A program made the translations under genes and the position numbers. Below, one piece after another: positions 49,973-59,051 of a stretch of 64,000 bases of DNA; the first letter of the stretch is position 1; the number at the start of each line of letters is the position of its first letter. Under the pieces are notes generated by a model, which did not search any database, was not told the origin of the DNA, and saw only the letters and a program-made list of their open reading frames with translations. Origin of the DNA: Clostridium_AM sp900759715 (GTDB lineage Bacteria > Bacillota > Clostridia > Clostridiales > Clostridiaceae); the NCBI GenBank assembly GCA_900759715.1, contig CAAEXF010000141.1:1-64000 (forward strand), read 5' to 3'.

Positions 49973-50338
49973 ATGGCTAAATATAGAGGCAATAGAATAA
50001 ATGAGGAAATGAGAAAAGAAATAAGTAGTATAATTCAAAATGATATAAAAGATCCAAGACTTACTGCTATGATAAGCGTTACAAAGGTTGATGTAACTAA
50101 GGATTTAAGATATGCTAAAGTTTACATTAGTTTATTTGGCAGTGATGATTCTAAAAAAAGTACTTTAGATGCATTAAAAAGTTCCTCAGGTTTTATTAGA
50201 AGAGAAATAGGTCATAGAATAAACTTAAGATATACACCAGAAATAATTATTGAATTAGATAACACTATAGAACAAGGTATGCATATTGATGCTTTATTAG
50301 AGAAAATAAAGGAGAAAGAGCATCATGATAATGAATAA
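49973..50338 (+). CDS. rbfA: Ribosome-binding factor A
   Basis: RbfA helps form helix 1 of 16S rRNA in late 30S assembly. The 121-aa KH-like protein has NRINEEMRKEISSIIQ and KDLRYAKVYISLFG plus SSGFIRREIGHRINLRYTP. ATG 49973 follows GAGGTGA; the in-frame GTG at 49964 is inside it. The 3' end overlaps nrnA by 14 nt. Confidence 0.96.
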   Translation: MAKYRGNRINEEMRKEISSIIQNDIKDPRLTAMISVTKVDVTKDLRYAKVYISLFGSDDSKKSTLDALKSSSGFIRREIGHRINLRYTPEIIIELDNTIEQGMHIDALLEKIKEKEHHDNE

Positions 50339-51287
50339 AATTCTAGAAAAGATAAAGGAAAGTAATAGAATAGCTATTACTTTCCACATTTCTCCTGATG
50401 GTGATTCTTTAGGAACTTCATTAGCTTTGATGCAGGGACTGCGTAAAATAGGCAAAGAGGCGTATATACTTTCTAAAGAAGATATACCTAAAGATTTTAG
50501 TTTTTTACCTTGTTCAGAGGCTGTTGGTGAAAAAATTTATGAAGTAATTCCTGGCACAGAATGTGTCATAGTTTTAGACTGCGGCGATATAAAAAGAATT
50601 AATGCCCATATAAATTTTGAAGATAGAAATTATACTTTGATAAACATAGATCACCATATGTCAAATGAACTTTATGGTGATTTGAACTATGTAGATACTA
50701 ATGCATCAGCTATGTCCGAAATAATATATCAAATGCTTCGCATTATGGGAATAGACATAGACCAAGATATGGCTAAGTGTCTTTATACGTCATTAATTAC
50801 GGATACAGGATCATTTAAGTACTCTGGGACTACATCTGTAACACACACAATAGCAGGTGATCTTATTAACACTGGAATTGATTTTAGCGAAATTCATAGA
50901 ATTATTTTTGACAATAAAAAATTTGAAAGAATAAAACTATATGGAAAAGCTATTGATAAAATGGAGCTTATAGGAAGTAAAATATGCGTTATGTCATTAA
51001 CTAAGGATATGCTGTTAGAACTAGGTATTAACAATAACACAGATACCTCTGATATTATAACCTTTGGCATGCAGGTAGACTCTGTTGAAGTTGCTGTGTT
51101 GATAAAAGAGACAAATGAAGGTGTAAAGATGAGCTTAAGGTCGAAGGACACTGTTGATGTGCGAAAAATTGCAGAAAAGTTTGGTGGAGGCGGCCATATA
51201 AAGGCTTCAGGTCTTTTCATGGAAAATAAAACGGTAGAAGAAGCTAAGGCAATAATAATTAAGGAACTAGAAAAAGAGTTGATATAA
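50325..51287 (+). CDS. nrnA: DHH-family nanoRNase/pAp phosphatase NrnA
   Basis: NrnA degrades short oligoribonucleotides and can remove the 3' phosphate of pAp; it also supports turnover of linear cyclic-dinucleotide products. The DHH metal motifs are ITFHISPDGDSLGTSLAL, VLDCGD and INIDHH, with the DHHA1 domain motif GGGGHIKASG at the C-terminus. Length is 320 aa. The start is ATG 50325 or 50331, overlapping rbfA. truB begins immediately after its stop. Confidence 0.95.
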   Translation: MIMNKILEKIKESNRIAITFHISPDGDSLGTSLALMQGLRKIGKEAYILSKEDIPKDFSFLPCSEAVGEKIYEVIPGTECVIVLDCGDIKRINAHINFEDRNYTLINIDHHMSNELYGDLNYVDTNASAMSEIIYQMLRIMGIDIDQDMAKCLYTSLITDTGSFKYSGTTSVTHTIAGDLINTGIDFSEIHRIIFDNKKFERIKLYGKAIDKMELIGSKICVMSLTKDMLLELGINNNTDTSDIITFGMQVDSVEVAVLIKETNEGVKMSLRSKDTVDVRKIAEKFGGGGHIKASGLFMENKTVEEAKAIIIKELEKELI

Positions 51288-52163
51288 ATGGATGGAATAT
51301 TAAATATAAATAAACCTACAGGAATGACTTCCTTTGATGTAGTAAGAAAGGTAAAGTCAATAGCCAAAACTAAGAAGGTTGGTCATACAGGAACATTAGA
51401 TCCTGAGGCTTCAGGGGTATTACCAATATGCATAGGTCGTGCCACAAAGCTTGTTGACTACATAATGAATGACTATAAAATATATAAAGTAGAGTTAAGA
51501 CTTGGTGTTGTGACAGATACTTATGATAGAGAAGGTAAAGTTTTAAAAAACGAAGATGTTGCTTTATCCAAAGAAGAAGTTGAAGAAGCAATAAAAAGTT
51601 TCATAGGAGAAATAGACCAGGTTCCTCCTATGTATTCTGCTTTAAAGGTAAATGGACAGAGATTATATTCCCTTGCAAGACAGGGAATTGAAGTTGAAAG
51701 AAAAGCAAGGAGAATCAATATATATAATATTGATATACTGGATATAAAAGTTCCTACTGTAATATTTAATGTAAAATGCTCTAAAGGTACCTATATTAGA
51801 AGTCTTTGCTATGATATTGGTGAAAAGCTAAGATGTGGTGGAGCAATGTGGAATCTCCAAAGAGTTCAAACAGGAACCTTTAATATCTTAGACTCCGTGG
51901 AACTGGAACATTTAAATAGTGATAATATATTGGAGTATTTAATTCCAATGGACAAAGCCCTTAGTGAATATCAAGAGATACATTTAGATGAAAAATACGA
52001 AAAACTTGTATTTAATGGAGTAACTATGAAAGACAAATCTCTGTTAAATAATATAGAAAATGATAGACTATATAGAGTATATTTAAAAAATAATGAGTTT
52101 ATTGGAATAGGCATAAAAAATAGTGTGGGATTTAAAATTGCTAAACTACTTGTTCAGAGGTAA
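51288..52163 (+). CDS. truB: tRNA pseudouridine(55) synthase
   Basis: TruB makes pseudouridine 55 in the T-loop of tRNAs. The catalytic aspartate is in GHTGTLDPEASGVLP, and the N-terminus GILNINKPTGMTSFDVV is standard. A short C-terminal domain follows the RCGGAMWNLQRVQTG segment. Length is 291 aa. There is no spacer to nrnA, so translation is probably coupled. Confidence 0.97.
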   Translation: MDGILNINKPTGMTSFDVVRKVKSIAKTKKVGHTGTLDPEASGVLPICIGRATKLVDYIMNDYKIYKVELRLGVVTDTYDREGKVLKNEDVALSKEEVEEAIKSFIGEIDQVPPMYSALKVNGQRLYSLARQGIEVERKARRINIYNIDILDIKVPTVIFNVKCSKGTYIRSLCYDIGEKLRCGGAMWNLQRVQTGTFNILDSVELEHLNSDNILEYLIPMDKALSEYQEIHLDEKYEKLVFNGVTMKDKSLLNNIENDRLYRVYLKNNEFIGIGIKNSVGFKIAKLLVQR

Positions 52164-52169
52164 TACAGT

Positions 52170-53108
52170 ATGATTGTGATGGAAGATAATTTTAAAGAGT
52201 ATTTACAACAGGATACTTATATTGCACTAGGAAGCTTTGATGGACTTCATATAGGACATATGAGTTTGATTAATAAAACCATTAAGTTAGCGAAAAAAAA
52301 TAATGCTAAAAGTATGGTTTTTACTTTTAAGGATCATCCATTAGCAACTATTAATGCAGAATTAGCACCAAAGCTTATTATGGATAATAATACTAAATTA
52401 AAAGTATTAGAAAGCGCAGGTTTGGACATAATAAATATGGTAGGATTTAACAAAGACTTTATGAAGTTAAATCCAGAGGATTTTATTATAAACTTAGTAA
52501 GCCACTATAGACTTAAAGGTTTAATTGTTGGCTTTAATTATAGATTTGGATATAAAAATCTTGGGGATGTAGAATTATTAAAGAAAATGAGCAAAGCCCT
52601 TGGATTTTCATTGAATATAGTTGAACCTGTTAAATTTAAAAGCCAAATAGTAAGTAGTTCAATTATAAGAAGCATTATATGTGACGAAGGAGATATAAAG
52701 AAGGTTAACAAAATGCTCACAAGACCTTTTATGATGCAAGGTGCTGTTATAAAAGGAAAACAATTAGGAAGAAAGCTAGGCTTTCCAACTAGTAACTTAG
52801 ATTATGACAAAAGATTTGTAATCCCTAGAGGGGGTGTCTATTATACTACAGTTGAGTATAATAAAAACTTATTTAGAGGAATTACAAATATAGGTTATAA
52901 CCCAACAGTAAATGACAATAAATTGGGCATTGAAACTCATATATTAGACTTCGATGAGGACATATATGATAAGAATATAAAAATATACTATATTGATAGA
53001 ATAAGAGATGAAAAAAAGTTTAATTCCCTACAGGAATTAATCGATCAATTAAAAAAAGACAAGGCTTTTGCAAGAAAGCAAAAATTAGAAATTAATTTTA
53101 AAAATTAA
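52170..53108 (+). CDS. ribF: Bifunctional riboflavin kinase/FAD synthetase RibF
   Basis: RibF converts riboflavin to FMN and then FAD. The N-terminal adenylyltransferase domain has ALGSFDGLHIGHMSLI and IVGFNYRFG; the C-terminal kinase domain has GRKLGFPTSNLDYD and GVYYTTVEY. Length is 312 aa. AGAGGTAA precedes the first of two possible starts. It follows truB by 6 nt, the standard order rbfA-nrnA-truB-ribF-rpsO. Confidence 0.97.
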   Translation: MIVMEDNFKEYLQQDTYIALGSFDGLHIGHMSLINKTIKLAKKNNAKSMVFTFKDHPLATINAELAPKLIMDNNTKLKVLESAGLDIINMVGFNKDFMKLNPEDFIINLVSHYRLKGLIVGFNYRFGYKNLGDVELLKKMSKALGFSLNIVEPVKFKSQIVSSSIIRSIICDEGDIKKVNKMLTRPFMMQGAVIKGKQLGRKLGFPTSNLDYDKRFVIPRGGVYYTTVEYNKNLFRGITNIGYNPTVNDNKLGIETHILDFDEDIYDKNIKIYYIDRIRDEKKFNSLQELIDQLKKDKAFARKQKLEINFKN

Positions 53109-53137
53109 TTTACAACATTATTTTTATTTGTTATAAT
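53109..53137 (+). promoter_or_regulatory. Promoter of rpsO
   Basis: TTTACA (53109-53114), a 17-nt spacer and TATAAT (53132-53137) with an extended TGn. It overlaps the ribF stop region. Confidence 0.72.
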
Positions 53138-53149
53138 AACATTCGTGAA

Positions 53150-53202
53150 CCTTATTCTAAGAAATTCGACTTGCCGACGGCTTTCTTGGACTATAGGGGA
53201 TT
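53150..53202 (+). ncRNA. Candidate S15 autoregulatory leader
   Basis: Three stacked stems can form a single long hairpin: CCTTAT with ATAGGG, AAGAAA with TTTCTT, and GCC with GGC around GAC. It lies between the rpsO promoter and its Shine-Dalgarno GGAGGTG. Several unrelated S15 leaders are known in bacteria; this one fits that role by position and structure only. Confidence 0.55.
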
Positions 53203-53225
53203 TTAAATTTTGGAGGTGCATACAC

Positions 53226-53489
53226 ATGAATAAGGCAGTTAAAGAAGAAATAATGCAAAAGCATGCAAGACATGAAGGAGATACTGGTTCTCCAGAAGTG
53301 CAAATAGCACTACTTACTGAGAGAATAAATCACCTAAATGATCACTTAAAGACACACAAGAAAGACCACCACTCAAGAAGAGGTCTTTTAATGATGGTTG
53401 GTAAAAGAAGAGGTCTTCTTAATTACTTAATGAAGCAAGATATTGAAAGATACCGTGCTATCATAGCAGAGTTAAAATTAAGAAAGTAA
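53226..53489 (+). CDS. rpsO: 30S ribosomal protein S15
   Basis: S15 binds 16S rRNA early in platform assembly. The 87-aa sequence contains HARHEGDTGSPEVQIALLT, HLKTHKKDHHSRRGLL and the RRGLLNYL motif. I use ATG 53226 behind TTTGGAGGTG; more upstream in-frame codons lie in the leader hairpin. A terminator follows, so pnp has separate control, as is common. Confidence 0.98.
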   Translation: MNKAVKEEIMQKHARHEGDTGSPEVQIALLTERINHLNDHLKTHKKDHHSRRGLLMMVGKRRGLLNYLMKQDIERYRAIIAELKLRK

Positions 53490-53492
53490 TTT

Positions 53493-53522
53493 TAGAGCGG
53501 CTAATACCCGCTCTATTATTTT
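53493..53522 (+). terminator. Intrinsic terminator after rpsO
   Basis: TAGAGCGG (53493-53500) pairs with CCGCTCTA (53508-53515), followed by TTATTTT. Confidence 0.8.
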
Positions 53523-53663
53523 AAAAATTTTGCATGGAATTAAAATGTAAAATTGGTTTATCATAATAATTATTTATATTAAAAATTAGTAACTAAAGTT
53601 GTATAATAATGTTGATAAATAATGATAATAATAATATTGAAACCTGTGAAGGGAGGTTAATTT

Positions 53664-55835
53664 ATGAGTAAAATAATGGAAACCACTATTGCTGGAAGAA
53701 CGTTAAAAGTTGAATACGGTAAAGTAGGTATGCTGTCAAATGCTGCTGTACTTGTAAGTTATGGAGATACAGTAGTATTAATTAATGCCAATGCTTCAGA
53801 TAAACCAAGGGAAGGAATAGACTTTTTCCCTTTAAGTATAGAATATGAAGAGAGACTATATTCTGTAGGTAAAATTCCAGGAGGTTTTATAAAGAGAGAA
53901 GGTAAACCTTCTGAAAAAGCAATATTAAATGGCAGAGCTATAGATAGACCTTTAAGACCGCTATTTCCTAAGGGATATAGAAATGACGTTCAGGTAGTAT
54001 GTACTGTAGTTTCTGTAGAACAAGATAACTTACCAGATATATTAGCTGTTAACGGTGCGTCAATAGCCCTATGTATTTCAAGTATTCCGTTCACTACTCC
54101 TGTAGCAACGGTATCTGTAGGTTTAGTAGATGGTGAATTTGTTATAAATCCTACTTTATCTCAAAGAGAAAAAAGTACTCTAAATTTAACTGTATGTGCT
54201 ACTAAAGAAAGAGTAATGATGGTTGAAGCTGGAGGACAGGAAATACCAGAAGATGATATGTATAATGCTATTATGTTTGGATTCGAAGAATGTAAAAAAA
54301 TAGTTGCATTCCAAGAAGAAGTAATGGCTAAAATGGGAAAAACAAAGGCTATTCCTGGATTATATAAAGTTGATGAAGCAATAGAACAAGATGTTAGAGA
54401 TTTTGCTTTTAATATGGTAAAAGAAGCTATGTACATAATGGATAAAGACGAAAGAAATGCAGCTATAGATGCTGTAAAAGTAAAGATTAATGAGCAATTT
54501 AGCGAAAAATATCCTGATAATGGTTCAGACATAGCGGATACAATTTATGGAATGCAAAAAGAAATAGTAAGAAATATGTTATTAAATGAGCATAGAAGAC
54601 CTGATGGAAGAGATTTTAATGAAGTAAGACCTATAAGCTGTGATGTTGCATTGCTTCCAAGAACTCATGGTACAGGACTATTTACAAGAGGAATGACTCA
54701 AGTAATGACTGTAGCAACATTAGGTGCACTAGGAGATGTTCAAATTCTTGATGGACTTGGTTCAGAAGAATTTAAAAGATATATGCATCACTATAACTTC
54801 CCATCATATAGTGTTGGAGAAGTTAGACCTCTAAGAGGACCTGGAAGAAGAGAAATAGGTCATGGTGCATTAGCTGAAAAGGCTTTAGAACCACTTATTC
54901 CAAATGAAGATGAATTCCCATACACAATAAGACTTGTATCAGAAGTGTTGAGTTCAAATGGATCAACATCTCAAGCAAGCGTATGTGGAAGTACATTAGC
55001 GCTTCTTGATGCTGGTGTTCCAATAAAAAGACCTGCAGCAGGAATAGCTATGGGACTTATAACTAGTGAAGACTTATCTAAAGAAGAAGTTATAACTGAT
55101 ATACAAGGTATAGAAGACTTCTTTGGAGACATGGATTTTAAAGTGGCAGGAACAGAAGTTGGAATTACTGCTATTCAATTTGATACAAAAATTCATGGTC
55201 TATCTAATACATGTATAAGAGAATCTTTAGATAAGGCAAGAGTTGCTAGATTACACATATTAGGAAAGATGAACGAGTGTATTTCAGAGCCAAGAGAAGA
55301 ATTATCTAAGTATGCTCCAAAAACATATACTATGACTATTGATCCAGACAAGATAAGAGATGTAATAGGAGCTGGCGGTAAAGTTATAAATAAGATAATT
55401 GCTGAAACAGGCGTTAAAATCGATATAAAAGAAGATGGAAAAATATTTGTAATGTCCGATGATAGCGTATGTGCTAAGAGAGCTCTCAAAATAATAGATG
55501 ATTTGACTAGAGAAGTTAAAGCTGGAGAAATATATCTTGGCAAAGTAACTAAGATAGCTAACTTTGGAGCATTTGTTGAAATACTTCCAGGAAAAGAAGG
55601 CTTAGTTCATATATCAAAACTTGATTTTGCAAGGGTGAATAAAGTGGAAGATATAGTTTCTCTAGGAGATGAGATACTAGTTAAGGTAACTGAAATTGAC
55701 AATCAAGGTAGAATTAATCTTTCAAGAAAAGACGCTATAAAAGACTCAGAAGAAAAAAATTCAGAAGAGAAAGCTTCAGAAGAGAAAGTTTCAGAAGAGA
55801 AAGTTTCAGAAGAGAAAGTTTCAGAAGAAGAATAA
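53664..55835 (+). CDS. pnp: Polyribonucleotide nucleotidyltransferase (PNPase)
   Basis: PNPase degrades RNA from the 3' end with phosphate. Two RNase PH-like domains (about 1-220 and 300-540, the second with the FTRGMTQVMTVATLG block), a KH domain (IRDVIGAGGKVINKI, near 560) and an S1 domain (GEIYLGKVTKIANFGAFVEI, near 615) are present. The C-terminus carries an unusual tail of repeated SEEK(V) units from about residue 695 to the end (723). GGGAGG precedes the ATG. The core is full length and intact. Confidence 0.98.
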   Translation: MSKIMETTIAGRTLKVEYGKVGMLSNAAVLVSYGDTVVLINANASDKPREGIDFFPLSIEYEERLYSVGKIPGGFIKREGKPSEKAILNGRAIDRPLRPLFPKGYRNDVQVVCTVVSVEQDNLPDILAVNGASIALCISSIPFTTPVATVSVGLVDGEFVINPTLSQREKSTLNLTVCATKERVMMVEAGGQEIPEDDMYNAIMFGFEECKKIVAFQEEVMAKMGKTKAIPGLYKVDEAIEQDVRDFAFNMVKEAMYIMDKDERNAAIDAVKVKINEQFSEKYPDNGSDIADTIYGMQKEIVRNMLLNEHRRPDGRDFNEVRPISCDVALLPRTHGTGLFTRGMTQVMTVATLGALGDVQILDGLGSEEFKRYMHHYNFPSYSVGEVRPLRGPGRREIGHGALAEKALEPLIPNEDEFPYTIRLVSEVLSSNGSTSQASVCGSTLALLDAGVPIKRPAAGIAMGLITSEDLSKEEVITDIQGIEDFFGDMDFKVAGTEVGITAIQFDTKIHGLSNTCIRESLDKARVARLHILGKMNECISEPREELSKYAPKTYTMTIDPDKIRDVIGAGGKVINKIIAETGVKIDIKEDGKIFVMSDDSVCAKRALKIIDDLTREVKAGEIYLGKVTKIANFGAFVEILPGKEGLVHISKLDFARVNKVEDIVSLGDEILVKVTEIDNQGRINLSRKDAIKDSEEKNSEEKASEEKVSEEKVSEEKVSEEE
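55746..55835 (+). repeat. Six tandem 15-bp repeats encoding the PNPase tail
   Basis: The unit TCAGAAGAGAAAGTT recurs six times at 15-nt spacing (55746, 55761, 55776, 55791, 55806, 55821); the first two and last copies are diverged, the middle three identical. Each encodes S-E-E-K-x. Confidence 0.9.
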
Positions 55836-55968
55836 AAATAGAAGGGCATTATTGTGCCTTTTTATTTTTATCTACTATTTTATTATAAAATTACCTGCTA
55901 TGTGGTATAATATTGGTGAATTTACTTATACTTCCAGAAGTCAAATATTAATTTTTGAGGTGGCACTG

Positions 55969-57267
55969 ATGTATAATTTATTTAAATTAGATAACGGATT
56001 GAGAATAGTCTTAGAAAATATTGATTATGTTAATTCAGTAAGTGTAGGCTTATGGGTAGAAAATGGATCAAGAAATGAAGATAAAAATAATAACGGGATA
56101 TCTCATTTTATTGAACATATGTTTTTTAAAGGGACAAAAAATAGAACAGCATTGCAAATTGCGGAGTGTATAGAGGATGTTGGAGGACAAATCAATGCTT
56201 TTACAGGAAAAGAAGCTACTTGTTTTTATATTAAGGCATTAGATTCTCATCTAGAACTTGCTTTAGATGTAATATCAGATATGCTCTTTAATAGTAAATT
56301 TTTACCAGAGGATATTGAAAAAGAAAAAGGTGTAGTAATTGAAGAGATAAAAATGAGTGAAGATTCTCCAGAAGATGTGCTAATGGATCTTCATAGTTCA
56401 GCAATTTGGGGTAATGATCCTTTATCCCTTCCTATACTAGGTACAGCAGAAACAGTAAAATCTTTTGATAGAGAGCAAATAGTTAATTATATTTCTTCTT
56501 ATTATATACCTGAAAATTCTGTTATATCTATTTCAGGAAAATTTGATGCAAAAGCTGTAGAGAAACTTGTAGAGAAATATTTTGGAAACTGGAACAGCAG
56601 TAACAAAGAAGTAACTAATTATTCGGAACCAAGTATTTTAACAAGTCACTTATATAGGAAGAAAACTATAGAACAGCTTCATTTAAGCTTAGGAATACCA
56701 GGTATTGAATCTGGTAAAGATGAATTATATTCATTACTTCTCTTGAGCAATGTATTTGGAGGAGGGGCATCTTCTATATTATTCCAAAAGATAAGAGAAG
56801 AAAAGGGATTATGTTATTCTATTTATTCATATATCTCATCTTTTAGAAATACCGGTATTGTAAGTATATATACTAGTTTAAATCCACAGTACGCGGCAGA
56901 TGCATTGCATATGATAAAGGATGAAATGGATAAGTTTATTAAGACTGGTATAAGTGATGAAAAGCTTCTTAAAGCAAAAGAACAGTTAAAAGGTAGTTAT
57001 ATTCTAGGATTAGAAAGTACTAGCAGTAGAATGTTCAATAATGGAAAATCAGTACTATTTTTGAACAGAATAAATAAACCTACAGATATAATAGAAAAAA
57101 TAGACAATATCAATAAAGACAAATTAAATGAAGTTATGCAAAAGACTTTCATAAAGGGTATAACAAATGCAGCCTTCGTAGGGGAAGAAATAGATCTAGA
57201 AGTTTTAAAGAATGTTATTAGTAAAGATGTGGTACCTTTTAAAAATTCAAAAATAAATTCTATATAA
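55969..57267 (+). CDS. M16-family zinc peptidase (MlpA/YmxG type)
   Basis: This is an insulinase-type protease of the processing-peptidase family. The inverted zinc motif HFIEH lies at residues 46-50, with the downstream acidic ligand in VVIEEIKMSEDSPED. The second, inactive-type domain has VFGGGASSILFQKIREEKGL. Length is 432 aa. ATG 55969 follows GAGGTGGC and gives the standard MYNLFKLDNGLRIVLEN start. It follows pnp as in Bacillus (mlpA); the substrate is unknown. Confidence 0.93.
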   Translation: MYNLFKLDNGLRIVLENIDYVNSVSVGLWVENGSRNEDKNNNGISHFIEHMFFKGTKNRTALQIAECIEDVGGQINAFTGKEATCFYIKALDSHLELALDVISDMLFNSKFLPEDIEKEKGVVIEEIKMSEDSPEDVLMDLHSSAIWGNDPLSLPILGTAETVKSFDREQIVNYISSYYIPENSVISISGKFDAKAVEKLVEKYFGNWNSSNKEVTNYSEPSILTSHLYRKKTIEQLHLSLGIPGIESGKDELYSLLLLSNVFGGGASSILFQKIREEKGLCYSIYSYISSFRNTGIVSIYTSLNPQYAADALHMIKDEMDKFIKTGISDEKLLKAKEQLKGSYILGLESTSSRMFNNGKSVLFLNRINKPTDIIEKIDNINKDKLNEVMQKTFIKGITNAAFVGEEIDLEVLKNVISKDVVPFKNSKINSI

Positions 57268-57365
57268 AATACTTTTTGTTTCTATATTTATTCCTATATA
57301 TTTAAATAAATGTAATAACTCCTTAATATAACTCATAATATAAAAATAATAGGTTGTATTATTTT

Positions 57366-57430
57366 TTAGGGGATAGTTGACAGCGAAGGTGAGTTTTCTT
57401 TCTTCACTGTCCTCTGTCAATTGTCCTCTA
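57366..57430. repeat. Short palindromic intergenic repeat, second member
   Basis: The left end TTAGGGGATAGTTGACAG and right end (CTGTCAATTGTCCTCTA) are imperfect inverted copies. The interior (GAAGGTGAGTTTTCTTTCTT) matches the inner part of 18117-18309. Confidence 0.7.
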
Positions 57431-57455
57431 TTAAAAATATTAAGGAGGTATTTAT

Positions 57456-57728
57456 ATGAGTGAAAATATAAAATTTTACAGTGAAATGGAAAGATATGAG
57501 ATTATAAATGTAAATGATGGAGATAGATTTAACTGTTTGGGTAATAATGATATAATAATTGATGAAGAGGGTAATCTTAAATTATTAGTTCTAAATGACA
57601 ATAAATCTAAGTTTGGCTTGTTTTCTAAAGGTGAATTTGTAGAAGTACCATGGGAATATGTAAAAAAAATAGGTTCGAAAACAATAATTATTGATGCAGA
57701 AGAAAAAATGTTAAAGAGATCTCGTTAA
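57456..57728 (+). CDS. ymxH: YlmC/YmxH family sporulation-associated PRC-barrel protein
   Basis: YlmC/YmxH proteins are small PRC-barrel-like proteins conserved in endospore formers, without a defined biochemical role. The 90-aa sequence has YEIINVNDGDRFNCLG, the IIDEEGNLKLLVL strand pair and VPWEYVKKIGSKTIII, all typical. AAGGAGGT precedes the ATG. Its position between the M16 peptidase and dapG matches Bacillus ymxH. Confidence 0.88.
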   Translation: MSENIKFYSEMERYEIINVNDGDRFNCLGNNDIIIDEEGNLKLLVLNDNKSKFGLFSKGEFVEVPWEYVKKIGSKTIIIDAEEKMLKRSR

Positions 57729-57750
57729 CATATTAGAGATCTCTCTAATA
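57715..57750 (+). terminator. Hairpin at the end of ymxH
   Basis: AGAGATCT occurs near the ymxH stop (57716-57723) and again at 57739-57746, and both are nearly self-complementary, so they pair across an 18-nt gap. It has a weak T-containing tail (CTCTAATATAC). Confidence 0.4.
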
Positions 57751-57783
57751 TACTATTATTAGAAAAAGCGATGGAGGGTAAAA

Positions 57784-58989
57784 ATGAAAATATTAGTACA
57801 AAAGTTTGGAGGAACCTCTGTATCTACTGACGACAGAAGAGAGTTAGTAGTTCAAAAGATATTAAAGGCAAAAGAAGAAGGTTTTTCTCCAGTGGTAGTA
57901 GTATCTGCTATGGGCAGAAAAGGACAGCCCTATGCAACAGATACCCTTCTTTCTTTAATAAGTGATGAATACAAAAGAGTTAATACTTTAGGAATGGATT
58001 TACTTATGAGTTGTGGTGAAATTATAAGCACTGTAGTGATGAGCGACGTATTATCTAAAAATAGTTTGCCAGCTGTTCCATTAACTGGAGGACAAGCGGG
58101 TGTTATTACAGATGATAATTATAATAATGCATCTATTTTAAAAGTAGACTCAGAAAAGTTGTTAAATATAATAAAAGAAGGAAAAATACCTGTTGTTGCT
58201 GGTTTTCAAGGCATAAGTGAGAAAGGATTTATAACCACTCTTGGGAGAGGGGGTAGCGATGTAACTGCTTCCTTACTTGGCGCTGCCCTAAAGGCAGAAG
58301 AAGTTCATATTTATACTGATGTAGATGGAATTATGACTGCAGATCCTAGAATAGTTTCAGATGCATCACTAATTGAAAAAATAAGCTATAATGAAGTATT
58401 TCAATTTGCAGATCAAGGTGCGAAGGTGATTCATCCTAGAGCTGTAGAAATAGCCATGAAGTCAAATGTAACACTTGTTATAAAAAACACTCTCAGTGAT
58501 TGTAAAGGTACTGTAATAAATAGTAATGCAATTAGAAATACTGAAAACATTATTACTGGAATAACTTCTATGGACAAAAGAGTACAAGTAACAGTAGAAT
58601 TAGATGAAAATAAAGAGAATGAAAATTATGATATACTTTTAGATGAATTAGCTCAAAATTTAATAAGTATAGATTTAATAAATGTGTTTCCTAAACAAAA
58701 AATATTTACTATAGATGGGAAAAATATAGATAGCTTTAAGATTATTATGGAAGAACTTGGCTTAATTTATTCATATGTAGAAGAATGCAGTAAGATTGCA
58801 ATAATCGGAAGTAGAATGAGAGGCCTTCCAGGTGTAATGGCTAAAATATTAAGAGTATTAACTAAGGCAAATATAGAAGTTCTTCAGACTGCTGACTCTC
58901 ATACTACAATTTGGTGTCTTGTAGAAAGTAAAAATTCGGAAAAAGCAATAAATGCACTGCATAATGAATTTAAGTTAGGCAGCGAATAA
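57784..58989 (+). CDS. dapG: Aspartate kinase
   Basis: Aspartokinase phosphorylates aspartate, entering the lysine, threonine, methionine and dipicolinate pathways. The kinase domain has ILVQKFGGTSVS and GRGGSDVTASLLGAAL; two ACT domains follow (about 260-400, with IGSRMRGLPGVMAKIL). Length is 401 aa. The position before tepA fits DapG of Bacillus, the diaminopimelate-sensitive isoenzyme; the allosteric type cannot be read from sequence alone. The spoVFA/B, asd and dapA genes, which neighbour dapG in Bacillus, are absent. Confidence 0.93.
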   Translation: MKILVQKFGGTSVSTDDRRELVVQKILKAKEEGFSPVVVVSAMGRKGQPYATDTLLSLISDEYKRVNTLGMDLLMSCGEIISTVVMSDVLSKNSLPAVPLTGGQAGVITDDNYNNASILKVDSEKLLNIIKEGKIPVVAGFQGISEKGFITTLGRGGSDVTASLLGAALKAEEVHIYTDVDGIMTADPRIVSDASLIEKISYNEVFQFADQGAKVIHPRAVEIAMKSNVTLVIKNTLSDCKGTVINSNAIRNTENIITGITSMDKRVQVTVELDENKENENYDILLDELAQNLISIDLINVFPKQKIFTIDGKNIDSFKIIMEELGLIYSYVEECSKIAIIGSRMRGLPGVMAKILRVLTKANIEVLQTADSHTTIWCLVESKNSEKAINALHNEFKLGSE

Positions 58990-59051
58990 AATTAAAATGA
59001 ATATCAGTCCCTTATAATGCACAAAATATATTTATGCAAGGAGGGATTGAT

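Noticed and set aside
53145..53225. N-terminal extension of S15 from an upstream start
   Set aside because: It would translate the leader hairpin; S15 homologues begin at the ATG 53226, which has a proper GGAGGTG.
57729..57783. Lysine riboswitch before the aspartokinase gene
   Set aside because: The gap is only 55 nt and shows no room or conserved elements for a lysine riboswitch.
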